Assembly: GCA_964632355.1 (NCBI GenBank)
Contig: CAZWBW010000040.1
Coordinates: 1-22,935, forward strand
Direction of reading: 5' to 3'
DNA: 22,935 bases
Origin: JALOAP01 sp964632355
Lineage (GTDB): Bacteria > Chloroflexota > Dehalococcoidia > Tepidiformales > Tepidiformaceae
The translations under genes and the position numbers were made by a program. Under the pieces are notes generated by a model that was given only the letters and a program-made list of their open reading frames with translations, was not told where the DNA came from and did no database searches. Below, piece after piece: positions 1 through 7,131 of this stretch (position 1 is the first letter of the stretch; every line of letters starts with the position of its first letter).

Positions 1-275
1 ACTCCGACCACCACCACGACGACCGGGTGGGGTTCTGGTGCGCCGCGCCGCCGGGCGCACAGGAGGTCCTCATCTTCAGCGATTCGGAGCGCTTCTTCCG
101 CCCGCCGTATGTCGGTCACCGGGGCTGGATTGGCGTTCGCCTCGACGTGCCGGGCATCGACTGGGACGAGGCGCGGATGCTGGTCACCGACGCCTACAGC
201 TGCATCGCGCCGAAGAAACTCGCGCAGCAGGTCGCCGAGCACGCCGGGCGCGACTCCAGCGCCGCGGGTGGCTGA
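1..275 (+). CDS. MmcQ/YjbR family protein, 5'-truncated
   Basis: The reading frame is open from base 3 and ends at TGA 273-275, so about 90 C-terminal residues are visible and the start lies off the window. The segment FFRPPYVGHRGWIGVRLD followed by a helix ending in APKKLAQQ is typical of the MmcQ/YjbR family, small proteins of about 120 residues with a CyaY-like fold that are often labelled DNA-binding although their function is poorly known. The last residues (GRDSSAAGG) look like a disordered tail. It lies 55 bp upstream of leuB on the same strand, but leuB appears to have its own promoter. The family call rests on recognised motifs. Confidence 0.75.
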   Translation, partial: SDHHHDDRVGFWCAAPPGAQEVLIFSDSERFFRPPYVGHRGWIGVRLDVPGIDWDEARMLVTDAYSCIAPKKLAQQVAEHAGRDSSAAGG

Positions 276-318
276 GGATTGTCGGCGGGTGCGACTACCG
301 GCTATCGACCGCTGATCG

Positions 319-330
319 CATACTTCGCGC
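319..330 (+). promoter_or_regulatory. Putative leaderless -10 element of leuB
   Basis: CATACT (319-324) is followed by six bases (TCGCGC) and then the leuB ATG at 331. No Shine-Dalgarno sequence is present in the 20 bases before the ATG. A -10 box ending 6 nt before the start codon would put transcription initiation at the start codon itself, giving a leaderless mRNA. No good -35 hexamer is visible at 17-18 bp spacing. The same TCGCGCATG string follows the -10-like box of the LuxR gene on the other strand. Confidence 0.4.
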
Positions 331-1428
331 ATGGCTACGTTTCGGATCCTCCTCACCCCGGGCGATGGCATCGGCCCCGAAGTCATTGCTGAAGCGCTCA
401 AAGTCCTCGACCGCATCCAGCGGCGGTTCGGCCACAGGTTCGAATACGAGGAGGAGACGATTGGTGGCGCGGCGCTCGACAAATACGGCGTAGCGCTCCG
501 ACCCGAGACGGTCGCGAAGGCGAAGGCGTCGCATGCCGTGCTGTTCGGCGCGGTGGGCGGCCCGAAGTGGGACGACCCGCGCGCGGAACATCGCCCCGAA
601 GACGCGATCCTTGGCCTGCGGAAGCAACTCGGCCTGTTCGCGAACCTCCGGCCGGTGAAGGTGTACCCGCAGATGGTGAACCACAGCACGCTCAAGCCGG
701 AGGTGCTCGAGGGCGTCGACATGGTGGTGATCCGCGAACTCACCGGCGGCCTCTACTTCGGCCAGCCGAAGAAGCGCTGGGAGAGTTCGGCCGGGCGGCA
801 GGCGGTGGACACCCTTCGCTACAGCGAAAAGGAGGTCGAGCGCATCTGCCACGTGGCCTTCCAACTCGCCCGCCAGCGCCGCAAGAAGGTGACCAGCGTC
901 GACAAGGCCAACGTGCTCCGCACCGGCCAGATGTGGCGCGAAATCGCGACTGAAGTCGGGCAGCAGTACCCGGACGTGACGCTCGAACACCTGCTGGTCG
1001 ATGCGGCGGCGATGAACCTCATCCGGAACCCCGCCAGCTTCGACGTGATGGTCACGGAGAACATGTTCGGCGACATCCTGACCGACGAGGCGGCGATGCT
1101 CGCCGGTTCGATGGGGATGATGCCGTCGGCGAGCCTCGGGCGGCGGCGCAAGGACGGCACCGGCATCGGGCTGTACGAGCCGATCCACGGCAGTGCGCCC
1201 GACATCGTCGGCCAGAAGAAGGCGAACCCGCTGGCGATGATCCTCAGCGCTGCGATGATGCTGCGGCTCTCGCTTGGCCTCGAACAGGAGGCGGCCGCCG
1301 TCGAAGCCGCGGTCGATGCGGTGATCGCCGAGGGGTACCGCACGCCCGACATCGCCGGCCCGGACACAACGACGGTCGACACGGTGAAGATGGGCGACCT
1401 CGTCGCGGAGCGGCTAGCGGACGGGTAA
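331..1428 (+). CDS. leuB: 3-isopropylmalate dehydrogenase
   Basis: This is a full-length (365 aa) beta-decarboxylating dehydrogenase that oxidises 3-isopropylmalate to 2-oxoisocaproate with NAD+ in cytosolic leucine biosynthesis. Visible hallmarks are the N-terminal LLTPGDGIGPEV (7-18), the substrate-binding arginines in LRKQLGLFANLRP (96-108) and RELTGG (135-140), the catalytic lysine K192 in VDKANVL, and the metal-binding aspartates D224, D248 and D252, the last two in TENMFGDILTDE. GSAPDI (287-292) is the NAD-binding loop. The RELTGGLYFG segment favours LeuB over isocitrate or tartrate dehydrogenases. The start is the ATG at 331, directly before the conserved first strand. No other leu gene is adjacent. 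Confidence 0.96.
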   Translation: MATFRILLTPGDGIGPEVIAEALKVLDRIQRRFGHRFEYEEETIGGAALDKYGVALRPETVAKAKASHAVLFGAVGGPKWDDPRAEHRPEDAILGLRKQLGLFANLRPVKVYPQMVNHSTLKPEVLEGVDMVVIRELTGGLYFGQPKKRWESSAGRQAVDTLRYSEKEVERICHVAFQLARQRRKKVTSVDKANVLRTGQMWREIATEVGQQYPDVTLEHLLVDAAAMNLIRNPASFDVMVTENMFGDILTDEAAMLAGSMGMMPSASLGRRRKDGTGIGLYEPIHGSAPDIVGQKKANPLAMILSAAMMLRLSLGLEQEAAAVEAAVDAVIAEGYRTPDIAGPDTTTVDTVKMGDLVAERLADG

Positions 1429-1451
1429 GCAGCGTCCAAGATCCCTCCGCT
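1416..1451 (+). terminator. Possible stem-loop at the leuB 3' end
   Basis: AGCGGACGGG (1416-1425) can pair with CCCTCCGCT (1443-1451), giving nine base pairs with one bulged C. The stem straddles the leuB stop codon. No T-tract follows, so it is at best a weak or factor-dependent terminator, or an mRNA-stabilising hairpin. Confidence 0.25.
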
Positions 1452-1549
1452 CATTGGCAGTCGAGCGATAGCCGATGACAGCGTAAGATTGCGCGCGCCG
1501 GAGTAATCCGGTCGCGAGCAGGTCTCGACGTCCTAGCCCGAGGCGAGCG

Positions 1550-2175
1550 TTGCTGGTCTTTGTCGACGAATCGGGGGACCCGGGGATGAAGCTCAGTTCG
1601 GGCTCGAGCCGTCTGTTTGTTGTTGGTCTGGTTGTGTTTGACGACGGCGAGGAAGCACGCAGGTGCGACGAGCGAATCTCAGAGCTCCGGGGCCAACTGT
1701 CCCTTCCGAGGGCGTACGAGTTTCACTATTCCCACAACTCAAAACGAATTCGGGAAAAGTTTTTGGACGCGGTCTCCTCGTTCTCCTTCAACGCTCATGT
1801 GTTTGCCCTCGATAAGGAGCGGGTGACCGGCCCAGGGTTCCAGTACAAGGATTCACTGTATAAGTGGACGGCGAAGACGGTCTTCCAGAACGCAAAGGAT
1901 TACCTGCGAGATGCGACGGTAATACTCGATAAGTATGGCGATCGAACCTTTCGAGATGAACTGGCTGCTTATCTACGGAAGCGAACAACAAAAGAGGAGG
2001 GCCGACGCACATCAAGAAGGTGAAGCTCCAAGCGTCCGACCGGAATAACCTGCTCCAGCTCGCTGACTATGTCGTCGGCGTCACCGCAGGCGTGTTCCAG
2101 GGAAACCAGTTTGCACGGGATATGGACGGGCGCTATCTGCGCGGCCGCGTGATGTCACGCCGCCGCTGGCCATGA
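1550..2175 (+). pseudogene. DUF3800 domain protein, frameshifted
   Basis: The N-terminal part, read from a TTG start at 1550, begins MLVFVDESGDPG. This is the VDESG signature of DUF3800 proteins, which are predicted RNase H-fold nucleases often found in mobile or defence-related regions. This frame stops at 2021-2023 (157 aa). The expected C-terminal block continues in the -1 frame from about 2008 to TGA 2173-2175 and reads HIKKVKLQASDRNNLLQLAD then YVVGV, with the family's conserved late Asp. One base is therefore missing (or two are extra) between about 1985 and 2010, near CAAAAGAGGAGGG. Joined, the product would be about 208 aa, near the usual family length. The coding sequence is lower in GC than its neighbours (about 47% in 1741-1800 by hand count), which suggests acquisition. 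A real null allele and an assembly error cannot be told apart here. Confidence 0.8.
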
Positions 2176-2179
2176 AAAA

Positions 2180-2238
2180 GGCCGGTCCCTAGCCTTATCG
2201 GCACGCACCCCATGAAGGGGACAGTTCGGGAACCGGCC
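2180..2238. repeat. Imperfect inverted repeat with nested hairpin
   Basis: GGCCGGTCCC (2180-2189) is nearly the reverse complement of GGGAACCGGCC (2228-2238, one extra A). Between them CCCC and GGGG flank ATGAA at about 2208-2220. The element lies just after the DUF3800 stop in a 215-bp stretch (2176-2390) with no convincing gene. It could be a terminator-like structure or the remnant of a small mobile element; the sequence does not decide. Confidence 0.35.
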
Positions 2239-2390
2239 CAATTCCACCTGGATCTTCGGCACTTTTCACACGCGAGTCAATACGGCTTTACCAAAACGCT
2301 AGTGAGAACTTCAGGCGAACTCTCAACCTCGGCCGCCCAGGCTCTCGCTCGCAGGTACCATCGTCGCACGCGGGCGGAAGGAGGGACGCG

Positions 2391-2678
2391 TTGACCACCG
2401 AAATTGACATCGCGATCACCGAACACGGGGGCGAGCGCCGGTTCTCGACCACGGTCGACGGCCACGAGGCCTACCTGTCGTTTTCCGAAGACGGGTCGCG
2501 GATCATCCTGCTGCACACGTTCGTGCCGCCCGAACTGGAGGGACGCGGAATCGCGGGGAGGCTCGCGACGCATGGTCTCGGGTACGCGCGAGAGCACGGG
2601 ATGAAGGTCGTGCCAGAGTGCCCCTACGTGCGCTCGTACATCGAACGGCACCCGGAGTACCAGGAACTCGTCGAGTAA
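2391..2678 (+). CDS. GNAT family N-acetyltransferase (YjdJ/NATD1 type)
   Basis: A 95-aa protein that is essentially only the compact acetyl-CoA-binding core. The sequence IILLHTFVPPELEGRGIAGRLA is strand 4 plus the pyrophosphate-binding loop (EGRGIAGRL, the Q/RxxGxG/A-like motif). It is followed by an AREHGMKVVPECPYVRSYIERHPEY tail that is highly characteristic of the YjdJ/NATD1 subfamily. The acceptor substrate of these proteins is unknown. The start is TTG at 2391, chosen because a strong AAGGAGG (2378-2384) lies 6 nt upstream and the conserved fold begins at once. The next gene starts 78 bp downstream. Confidence 0.88.
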   Translation: MTTEIDIAITEHGGERRFSTTVDGHEAYLSFSEDGSRIILLHTFVPPELEGRGIAGRLATHGLGYAREHGMKVVPECPYVRSYIERHPEYQELVE

Positions 2679-2730
2679 CGCCCGCCTGCCGCTGCCTTGA
2701 CGCCCGAGGGCGGGTCGCCGCAGGATGGCG

Positions 2731-2748
2731 CATCGAAAAAAATCGATG
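2731..2748 (+). promoter_or_regulatory. Hairpin just upstream of the MFS gene start
   Basis: CATCGA (2731-2736) and TCGATG (2743-2748) are perfect inverted arms around six A residues. The element ends 7 nt before the MFS start codon at 2756 and abuts the weak GAGG ribosome-binding site (2748-2751). It could modulate ribosome access or act as a short operator; only the symmetry is seen. Confidence 0.3.
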
Positions 2749-2755
2749 AGGCGCT

Positions 2756-4021
2756 ATGACCGCCGCCTCCACCGCCGAGCGAACCACCCACCGCGGTCGC
2801 CCCTACGGGCAGGTCGCGCTCGCCGCTGCGTTCATTAACACGAGCTACGGCACGCTTTCGTACGCATTCAGCGTCCTGGTGACCGACGACGCCGCGGGCG
2901 GGGAGTTCGGGCGCGACGTTGTGTCGCTTGGGTTCGGGCTGGCGTTGCTGGTCTCGGGCGTCGCCGCGATTGGTGCTGGCACGGTCGCCGACATCTTCGG
3001 GTCGCGGCGGATGCTGGCGGCCGGGTCCGTCGTCGGGGCTGTGGGACTGGCGTTGTTCGCCGCCGCGCAGGAACCCTGGCAGGCCGTGCTGGTGCTCGCG
3101 GTGGTGCTTGGCCCCGCGATGGCAGCCACGTTCTACGAACCGGTCTACGTGCTGATGAACCGCTGGTTCGACGCCGCCGACCGCCCGCGTGCGTACGGCG
3201 TGCTTACCCTCCTGAGCGGCGTCTCGATCACCATCTTCACGCCCCTGACGCGGCTCTTCGTCGATGCGTTCGGGTGGCGCGGCGGGACGCTGGGGCTGGC
3301 GGTGATCCTGCTGGTGGTGGGCACGGTGGTGCCGCTGTTCCTGCGGGAGCCGCCGCCCGAGGCGCCACACACAGCGACGAAGCGTGGCAACTTCTGGCAC
3401 GAAACGCGCGAGGGCATCCGCCAGACGAACGTCCCGTTCTGGGTGTTTTCGTTCGGGTTCTTCGCGGCGACGGCGGCGTTCAGCGGCGTGTCGTTCCACA
3501 TGATCGCCCAGCTCGAAGGGCGCGGCTTCGACCCCGGGCCAGTCGCGTTCGCCATCGCGGTTACGGGCATCGTGTCGCTGCCGATGCGGTTGCTGTTGCC
3601 GGCGCTTTCCGACCGCTTCCCGGGGGCGGCCATCCTTACCGCGTGCCTGCTCCTGCTCGCGGTCGCAGCGTGGATCGCGAGCGTGGCGGGCGAGTGGTGG
3701 CAGGTCTGGCTCTACGTCGCGGTCTTCGGCGCCATCTTCGGGGCGGTGTATCCGCTTCGTGCGCTCGTCGTTTCGGAGCGGTTCGCCGGGCCGTACTTCG
3801 GGCGCGTCATCGGGCTGCAGGCGTTGCTCGTCGCGCTGGGGCGAGCGGCCGGGCCCGCCGTGCTCGGCATCTTCGCCACTGGCCGGGCCTCATATGCCTT
3901 CGGCTTCCAGCTCGCCGCGGTGGTGATGGCCGTCTCGGCGCTGGTGATGTGGGCTTCGATGCGAACGCCACGAGCCGGACCTGCCGTCATCGACCCGGAC
4001 ACCGCGGGGCAGCCGCGGTAG
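2756..4021 (+). CDS. MFS transporter
   Basis: A 421-aa integral membrane protein with about 12 hydrophobic segments and short cytoplasmic ends, the standard major facilitator length. The loop after the second helix carries motif A-like GTVADIFGSRRML (residues about 80-92). The amphipathic loop after about residue 195 (REPPPEAPH to HETREGIRQ) is the usual central cytoplasmic linker. The C-terminal half has a second weak motif-A-like loop, ALSDRFPG. It resembles the monocarboxylate/oxalate-type MFS proteins common in soil and marine bacteria, but the substrate cannot be read from the sequence. Start ATG 2756 has a modest GAGG site. It converges on the ABC permease gene, with only 9 bp between the two stop codons. 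Confidence 0.88.
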   Translation: MTAASTAERTTHRGRPYGQVALAAAFINTSYGTLSYAFSVLVTDDAAGGEFGRDVVSLGFGLALLVSGVAAIGAGTVADIFGSRRMLAAGSVVGAVGLALFAAAQEPWQAVLVLAVVLGPAMAATFYEPVYVLMNRWFDAADRPRAYGVLTLLSGVSITIFTPLTRLFVDAFGWRGGTLGLAVILLVVGTVVPLFLREPPPEAPHTATKRGNFWHETREGIRQTNVPFWVFSFGFFAATAAFSGVSFHMIAQLEGRGFDPGPVAFAIAVTGIVSLPMRLLLPALSDRFPGAAILTACLLLLAVAAWIASVAGEWWQVWLYVAVFGAIFGAVYPLRALVVSERFAGPYFGRVIGLQALLVALGRAAGPAVLGIFATGRASYAFGFQLAAVVMAVSALVMWASMRTPRAGPAVIDPDTAGQPR

Positions 4022-4030
4022 GCGGGTTCG

Positions 4031-4789
4031 TCATTCCCAGCGAAAGAAGCGGAGTGCAAGTACCGCGGCGACAACGCCAAACGCCAGCGTGATAAGCGCG
4101 CGCTCCATGTTCCAGCCGAACCCGAGCCACGGGTCCTGCATCACGAGGTTCGCGTGGGTCAGCGGGAGCGCGTCGCCGAGCGCCCGCATGCTCGACGTCA
4201 GGACCGGGCGCGGCGGCCCCGATCCGGAGACCATCATCATCACGAAGAAGGCGGCGAGCCCGGCGCCCTGTACCGCCCGCGCGGTGGGCAGCATGGCGCC
4301 GAGGAACACGCCGATGGCAGCGAACACGGCCAGCCCGAGCAGCCCGCCCACGATCACCAGCGGCCAGTTCTCGGGCATCTTCGCGCCATAGACGATTGCG
4401 GCGCCGATAACGATGCCGATGGCCGCGACGATCGCCATCCCGACGGCGACCAACACCTGTGCGCCAAGTACGACCGGCAGCGGGACCCCGGCCGCCCGGA
4501 AGCGCCGCAGCACGCCCGCTTCGCGATAGCTCGCAAGCCGCAGCGGGAGCGTGATGAGTCCCGCGGCAGCAATCACGAGTCCAACGTAGGTCGCGACGTA
4601 GTAGTCGATTGGGCCGACGCCGCGCCAGTCCGTAATGGCCTCGGGGTCGTTCGTGTCGACTTCGTTCCCGAACACCCCGGCGAGCACGAACAGCATGAAG
4701 AACGGGAACGCGAACGCGAAGATGAGCGCCAGCGGCTCGCGGACGAAGAGTTTCGTTTCGACCCAGGCCAGCTTCAGCATGCCCCTCAT
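4031..4789 (-). CDS. ABC-2 type transporter permease
   Basis: The 252-aa product starts MRGMLKLAWVETKLFVREP and has six hydrophobic segments: LALIFAFAFPFFMLFVLAG, then the regions near YYVATYVGLVIAAAG, VLGAQVLVAVGMAIVAAIG, WPLVIVGGLLGLAVFAAIG, GLAAFFVMMMVSG, and the C-terminal ALITLAFGVVAAVLALRFF. This is the classic DrrB/YadH-type exporter permease. The open frame extends far upstream, but that extension is antisense-like arginine-rich sequence inside the ATPase gene. I place the start at the ATG at 4789, whose ATGA overlaps the ATPase stop codon, with a GGAGG sequence about 8 nt upstream; translation is probably coupled. It should dimerise and pair with the adjacent ATPase. The cargo (drug, lipid or polysaccharide) is unknown. 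Confidence 0.9.
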   Translation of the reverse strand: MRGMLKLAWVETKLFVREPLALIFAFAFPFFMLFVLAGVFGNEVDTNDPEAITDWRGVGPIDYYVATYVGLVIAAAGLITLPLRLASYREAGVLRRFRAAGVPLPVVLGAQVLVAVGMAIVAAIGIVIGAAIVYGAKMPENWPLVIVGGLLGLAVFAAIGVFLGAMLPTARAVQGAGLAAFFVMMMVSGSGPPRPVLTSSMRALGDALPLTHANLVMQDPWLGFGWNMERALITLAFGVVAAVLALRFFRWE

Positions 4790-5709
4790 TCCGCCGCCTC
4801 CGCGTTGACGTTCATGTAGGCGTCTTCGAGCGTGGCGCGGTCGACGTCGAGGTCCAGCGGCAGGATGCCGCGGGCGGCCAGCGCGGCGGCGACGTGTGCG
4901 AGCAGTGGACCTTGGCCGCGAACGAGCACGCGCCGGCCCTCCTGTTCGACGCTTTCGACGCCCGGGCAAGCCTTCAGCCATTCGAAGTTGCCATCTTCGG
5001 CCGTGAACCGGACGGTGCTGGTGCCGGCGAACTTCGAGATGAGCCCCGCGGCGGTGTCGACCGCGGCGACCCTGCCCCGCCGGAACACCGCGATGCGGTC
5101 GCACAGGTCTTCGGCTTCGTCCATGAAGTGCGTGACGAGTACGACGGTGGTTCCGCGGCGCCGAACCTCGCGCACCAGGTCCCAGGCGGCGCGGCGGGCA
5201 GCCGGGTCGAGCCCCGTGGTCATCTCGTCGAGGAACACGATTTCGGGTTCGTTCACGAGCGCGAGCGCGATGAACAGTCGCTGCCGCTGGCCTCCGGAGA
5301 GGTCGCCGAAGGCGCTATTGCGTTTCTGTGTGAGGTCCCACTCTTCGAGGAGCCCGCGCCAGTCGCGCGAACGTGGCGAAAGCGCCGCGAAGAGGTCAAG
5401 CGCCTCCCAGACGCGAAGGCGTTCGGGTAGCGACGATTCCTGGAGCTGGCTGCCGATGCGGTGCCGCAACGTCGTGCCGTGGATCTGCGGGTCGAGCCCG
5501 AGGACCGCTACCTCGCCGCCATCGCGTTTGCGAAGCCCCTGCAGGCATTCGACGGTGGTGGTTTTGCCCGACCCGTTGGCGCCAATGATCCCGAAGATCT
5601 CGCCGGGTTGGACTTCGAACGAAACGCCGTTGACTGCCTGGACTTGTCCATACCGCTTTTGCAGCCCACGAACGAAGACTGCTGACTCTCCCACGGCCCA
5701 CCACCCCAC
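4786..5709 (-). CDS. ABC transporter ATP-binding protein
   Basis: A 307-aa nucleotide-binding subunit of the DrrA/YadG exporter type. Visible motifs are Walker A GANGSGKTT (43-51), a Q-loop at Q88-Q90, signature LSGGQ (137-141), Walker B IVFLDE (157-162), the D-loop GLDP, and the switch histidine H194 in LVTHFMDEAE. The C-terminal 90 residues form the accessory domain usual for this subgroup. The frame opens at GTG 5709 (MGWWAVGES). A second in-frame GTG at 5694 (VGESAVFV) has GGTGG just upstream and is an equally good start. It overlaps the downstream permease by 4 nt, so the two form one transcription unit. Confidence 0.93.
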   Translation of the reverse strand: MGWWAVGESAVFVRGLQKRYGQVQAVNGVSFEVQPGEIFGIIGANGSGKTTTVECLQGLRKRDGGEVAVLGLDPQIHGTTLRHRIGSQLQESSLPERLRVWEALDLFAALSPRSRDWRGLLEEWDLTQKRNSAFGDLSGGQRQRLFIALALVNEPEIVFLDEMTTGLDPAARRAAWDLVREVRRRGTTVVLVTHFMDEAEDLCDRIAVFRRGRVAAVDTAAGLISKFAGTSTVRFTAEDGNFEWLKACPGVESVEQEGRRVLVRGQGPLLAHVAAALAARGILPLDLDVDRATLEDAYMNVNAEAAE

Positions 5710-5743
5710 GCAATGTCGGGTGCACGATAGCGAAGGCCGGGTT

Positions 5744-5776
5744 TGTGTGGGAGGTATCTACGTGACCTATCACACA
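5744..5776. promoter_or_regulatory. Operator-like inverted repeat upstream of the ABC operon
   Basis: Arms TGTGTGGGAGGT (5744-5755) and ACCTATCACACA (5765-5776) are inverted repeats matching at 10 of 12 positions, separated by 9 bp, so half-site centres are 21 bp apart, about two helical turns. It also contains GTGA-N4-TCAC (5762-5773). It lies in the 106-bp gap between the LuxR-type gene stop and the ABC ATPase start, 35 bp before the GTG. A repressor or activator site for the transporter operon is plausible; an RNA hairpin is the alternative. Confidence 0.4.
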
Positions 5777-5815
5777 TAACCGGGCAATCGATCACACGGG
5801 GTCGTGCTGCGCGGG

Positions 5816-7060
5816 TCAGTCCCGGATGACGACGGCGTCGACACTTCCGAAGACCCAGGTCACCGCCATGGGGCCGAGCGGCACCACCCGGTCCAATCCC
5901 TCGAGCACAAGCTGGAGTTCCGGCCGCTGGTCTGCTGGCCTGGTAAGCGCCTCGAAAACGACGGCCATGTGCCCCTGCCGGTCGGCCCGGGGCCGCAATT
6001 CCGTAACGTAGTGGTTCGGGAACTCGTTCTGCAGGCGCTCGTCGAACGCTTCCGCCCGGGGCCCTAAGACAACCTCGGGAGTGGTCGCTGTCCAGGTGGT
6101 CGCCGCGGGGTCCTGCAGGTTCACGAGCGTCGCGGTCCCAATGGCGTCCTGCCCGGCCGAAAAGTCGACCACCACAAACTCGTTCGGGCTGGTCCAGCGA
6201 ACCGCCGCGAGGTTCTGCTCCGGGTCGGCTTCGGGGTCCTCCAGGAGTGCCGCGTCGCCTGTGCGGGACACAACGAAGATTTTGCCCTGGATGCTCGCCG
6301 CCAGGCGGTGACTATCCGGTGCCCACAGCGGCGGCTGCAAGCGGGTGTCCGGCGCCGGCGGTAGAAGTTGATCCGTCGACGCGACCTCACGCCCGTCGCG
6401 ATCCAGGAGGACGACCCTATCCAGCGGCACGATCGCCAGCAGCGTGCTGTCGGGCGACCAGCCGATTGTGTTGTGGAGCAGTTCGCCACCCGGTTCATAC
6501 CGTATGGAAGTCCAGTCTGACGTGTCGTAGATGTCGATGTAGGTCTTCTGCTCGCTGACCTCGTCGCGAACGATCGCTGCCAGCCGCGTTCCATCGGGCG
6601 AGAACCGCGGCGACAAGTAGGCGCCCTCAGCCCGGAACACTTCGTTTCCACCGCCGTCAAGGACCAGGAGCGGCAGGCCAGTGTTGGTGTGCGCGACCAG
6701 CACCCGCTGGCCGCGCTCGTCGCCGTCCGCGAACGCGAGCGCTGCCACAACAACCGCCACGACGATAGCCGCCGCCCCGGCGGCGCCCGCGATGCGAACC
6801 CACGGCAGCGCGAAGATCGCACGCAGCGATGGCCGCCGCCGGGCGCGCTCTCGCTCGCGCCACAGTTGAACCGCCTCCTCGCGGGAGTCGGCGCCGAGCT
6901 TCGTCATGATTTCACGGATGTGGTACTTGGCGCCTTCGAGCGAGATGCCGAGCGCCTGCGCGATCTCGTAGTTCGTGTACCCGCGCTCGATGAGCGCGAG
7001 CACTTCGCGCTGGCGGTCGGTCAGTTCGACGCGGCGGCGGAGGGGCGTCTGTCCGCTCAT
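5816..7060 (-). CDS. Membrane-anchored LuxR-type HTH / beta-propeller protein
   Basis: A 414-aa three-part protein. Residues 11-66 are a GerE/LuxR helix-turn-helix (LTDRQREVLALIERGYTNYE then IAQALGISLEGAKYHIREIM). After an arginine-rich cytoplasmic linker (69-80), residues about 86-111 form one transmembrane helix. The remaining 300 residues contain repeated TolB/WD40-like blade motifs (LSPRFSPDGTRLAAI, IGWSPDSTLLAIV, PLWAPDSHRLAA, AVRWTSPNEFVVV), so a beta-propeller probably sits outside the membrane. The layout resembles one-component membrane regulators such as CadC or ToxR, with DNA binding inside and sensing outside. There is no receiver domain. The start is ATG 7060, with a -10-like box directly upstream. 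The ABC operon begins 106 bp downstream on the same strand and is a candidate target. Confidence 0.85.
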   Translation of the reverse strand: MSGQTPLRRRVELTDRQREVLALIERGYTNYEIAQALGISLEGAKYHIREIMTKLGADSREEAVQLWRERERARRRPSLRAIFALPWVRIAGAAGAAAIVVAVVVAALAFADGDERGQRVLVAHTNTGLPLLVLDGGGNEVFRAEGAYLSPRFSPDGTRLAAIVRDEVSEQKTYIDIYDTSDWTSIRYEPGGELLHNTIGWSPDSTLLAIVPLDRVVLLDRDGREVASTDQLLPPAPDTRLQPPLWAPDSHRLAASIQGKIFVVSRTGDAALLEDPEADPEQNLAAVRWTSPNEFVVVDFSAGQDAIGTATLVNLQDPAATTWTATTPEVVLGPRAEAFDERLQNEFPNHYVTELRPRADRQGHMAVVFEALTRPADQRPELQLVLEGLDRVVPLGPMAVTWVFGSVDAVVIRD

Positions 7061-7072
7061 GCGCGAACGATA
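7061..7072 (-). promoter_or_regulatory. Putative leaderless -10 element of the LuxR-type gene
   Basis: On the minus strand TATCGT (7072-7067) is followed by TCGCGC and then the ATG at 7060. No Shine-Dalgarno sequence is seen. An alternative promoter further upstream on the same strand is TTACTG, 17 bp, TAGTAT, within the AT-richer stretch around 7091-7122. Which is used cannot be told from sequence. Confidence 0.4.
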
Positions 7073-7131
7073 CCCCGGCCAGCCGCCGCCGATACTACAC
7101 TATGGCCAATATTGCAGTAAGGAATGTCGCG

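Noticed and set aside
295..1188. Long open frame antisense to leuB
   Set aside because: Arg/His/Leu-rich translation typical of the opposite strand of a high-GC gene; leuB is certain.
1985..2012. Programmed -1 frameshift in the DUF3800 gene
   Set aside because: There is no X XXY YYZ slippery heptamer in the correct frame and no clear downstream structure; a plain indel or sequencing error is simpler.
2206..2240. Terminal inverted repeat of an insertion sequence
   Set aside because: No transposase remnant, no target duplication and no second copy in the window; kept only as an inverted repeat.
2212..2394. A 60-aa open frame before the GNAT gene
   Set aside because: No recognisable family, no ribosome-binding site, and it overlaps the inverted repeat and the GNAT start; composition gives no sign of coding.
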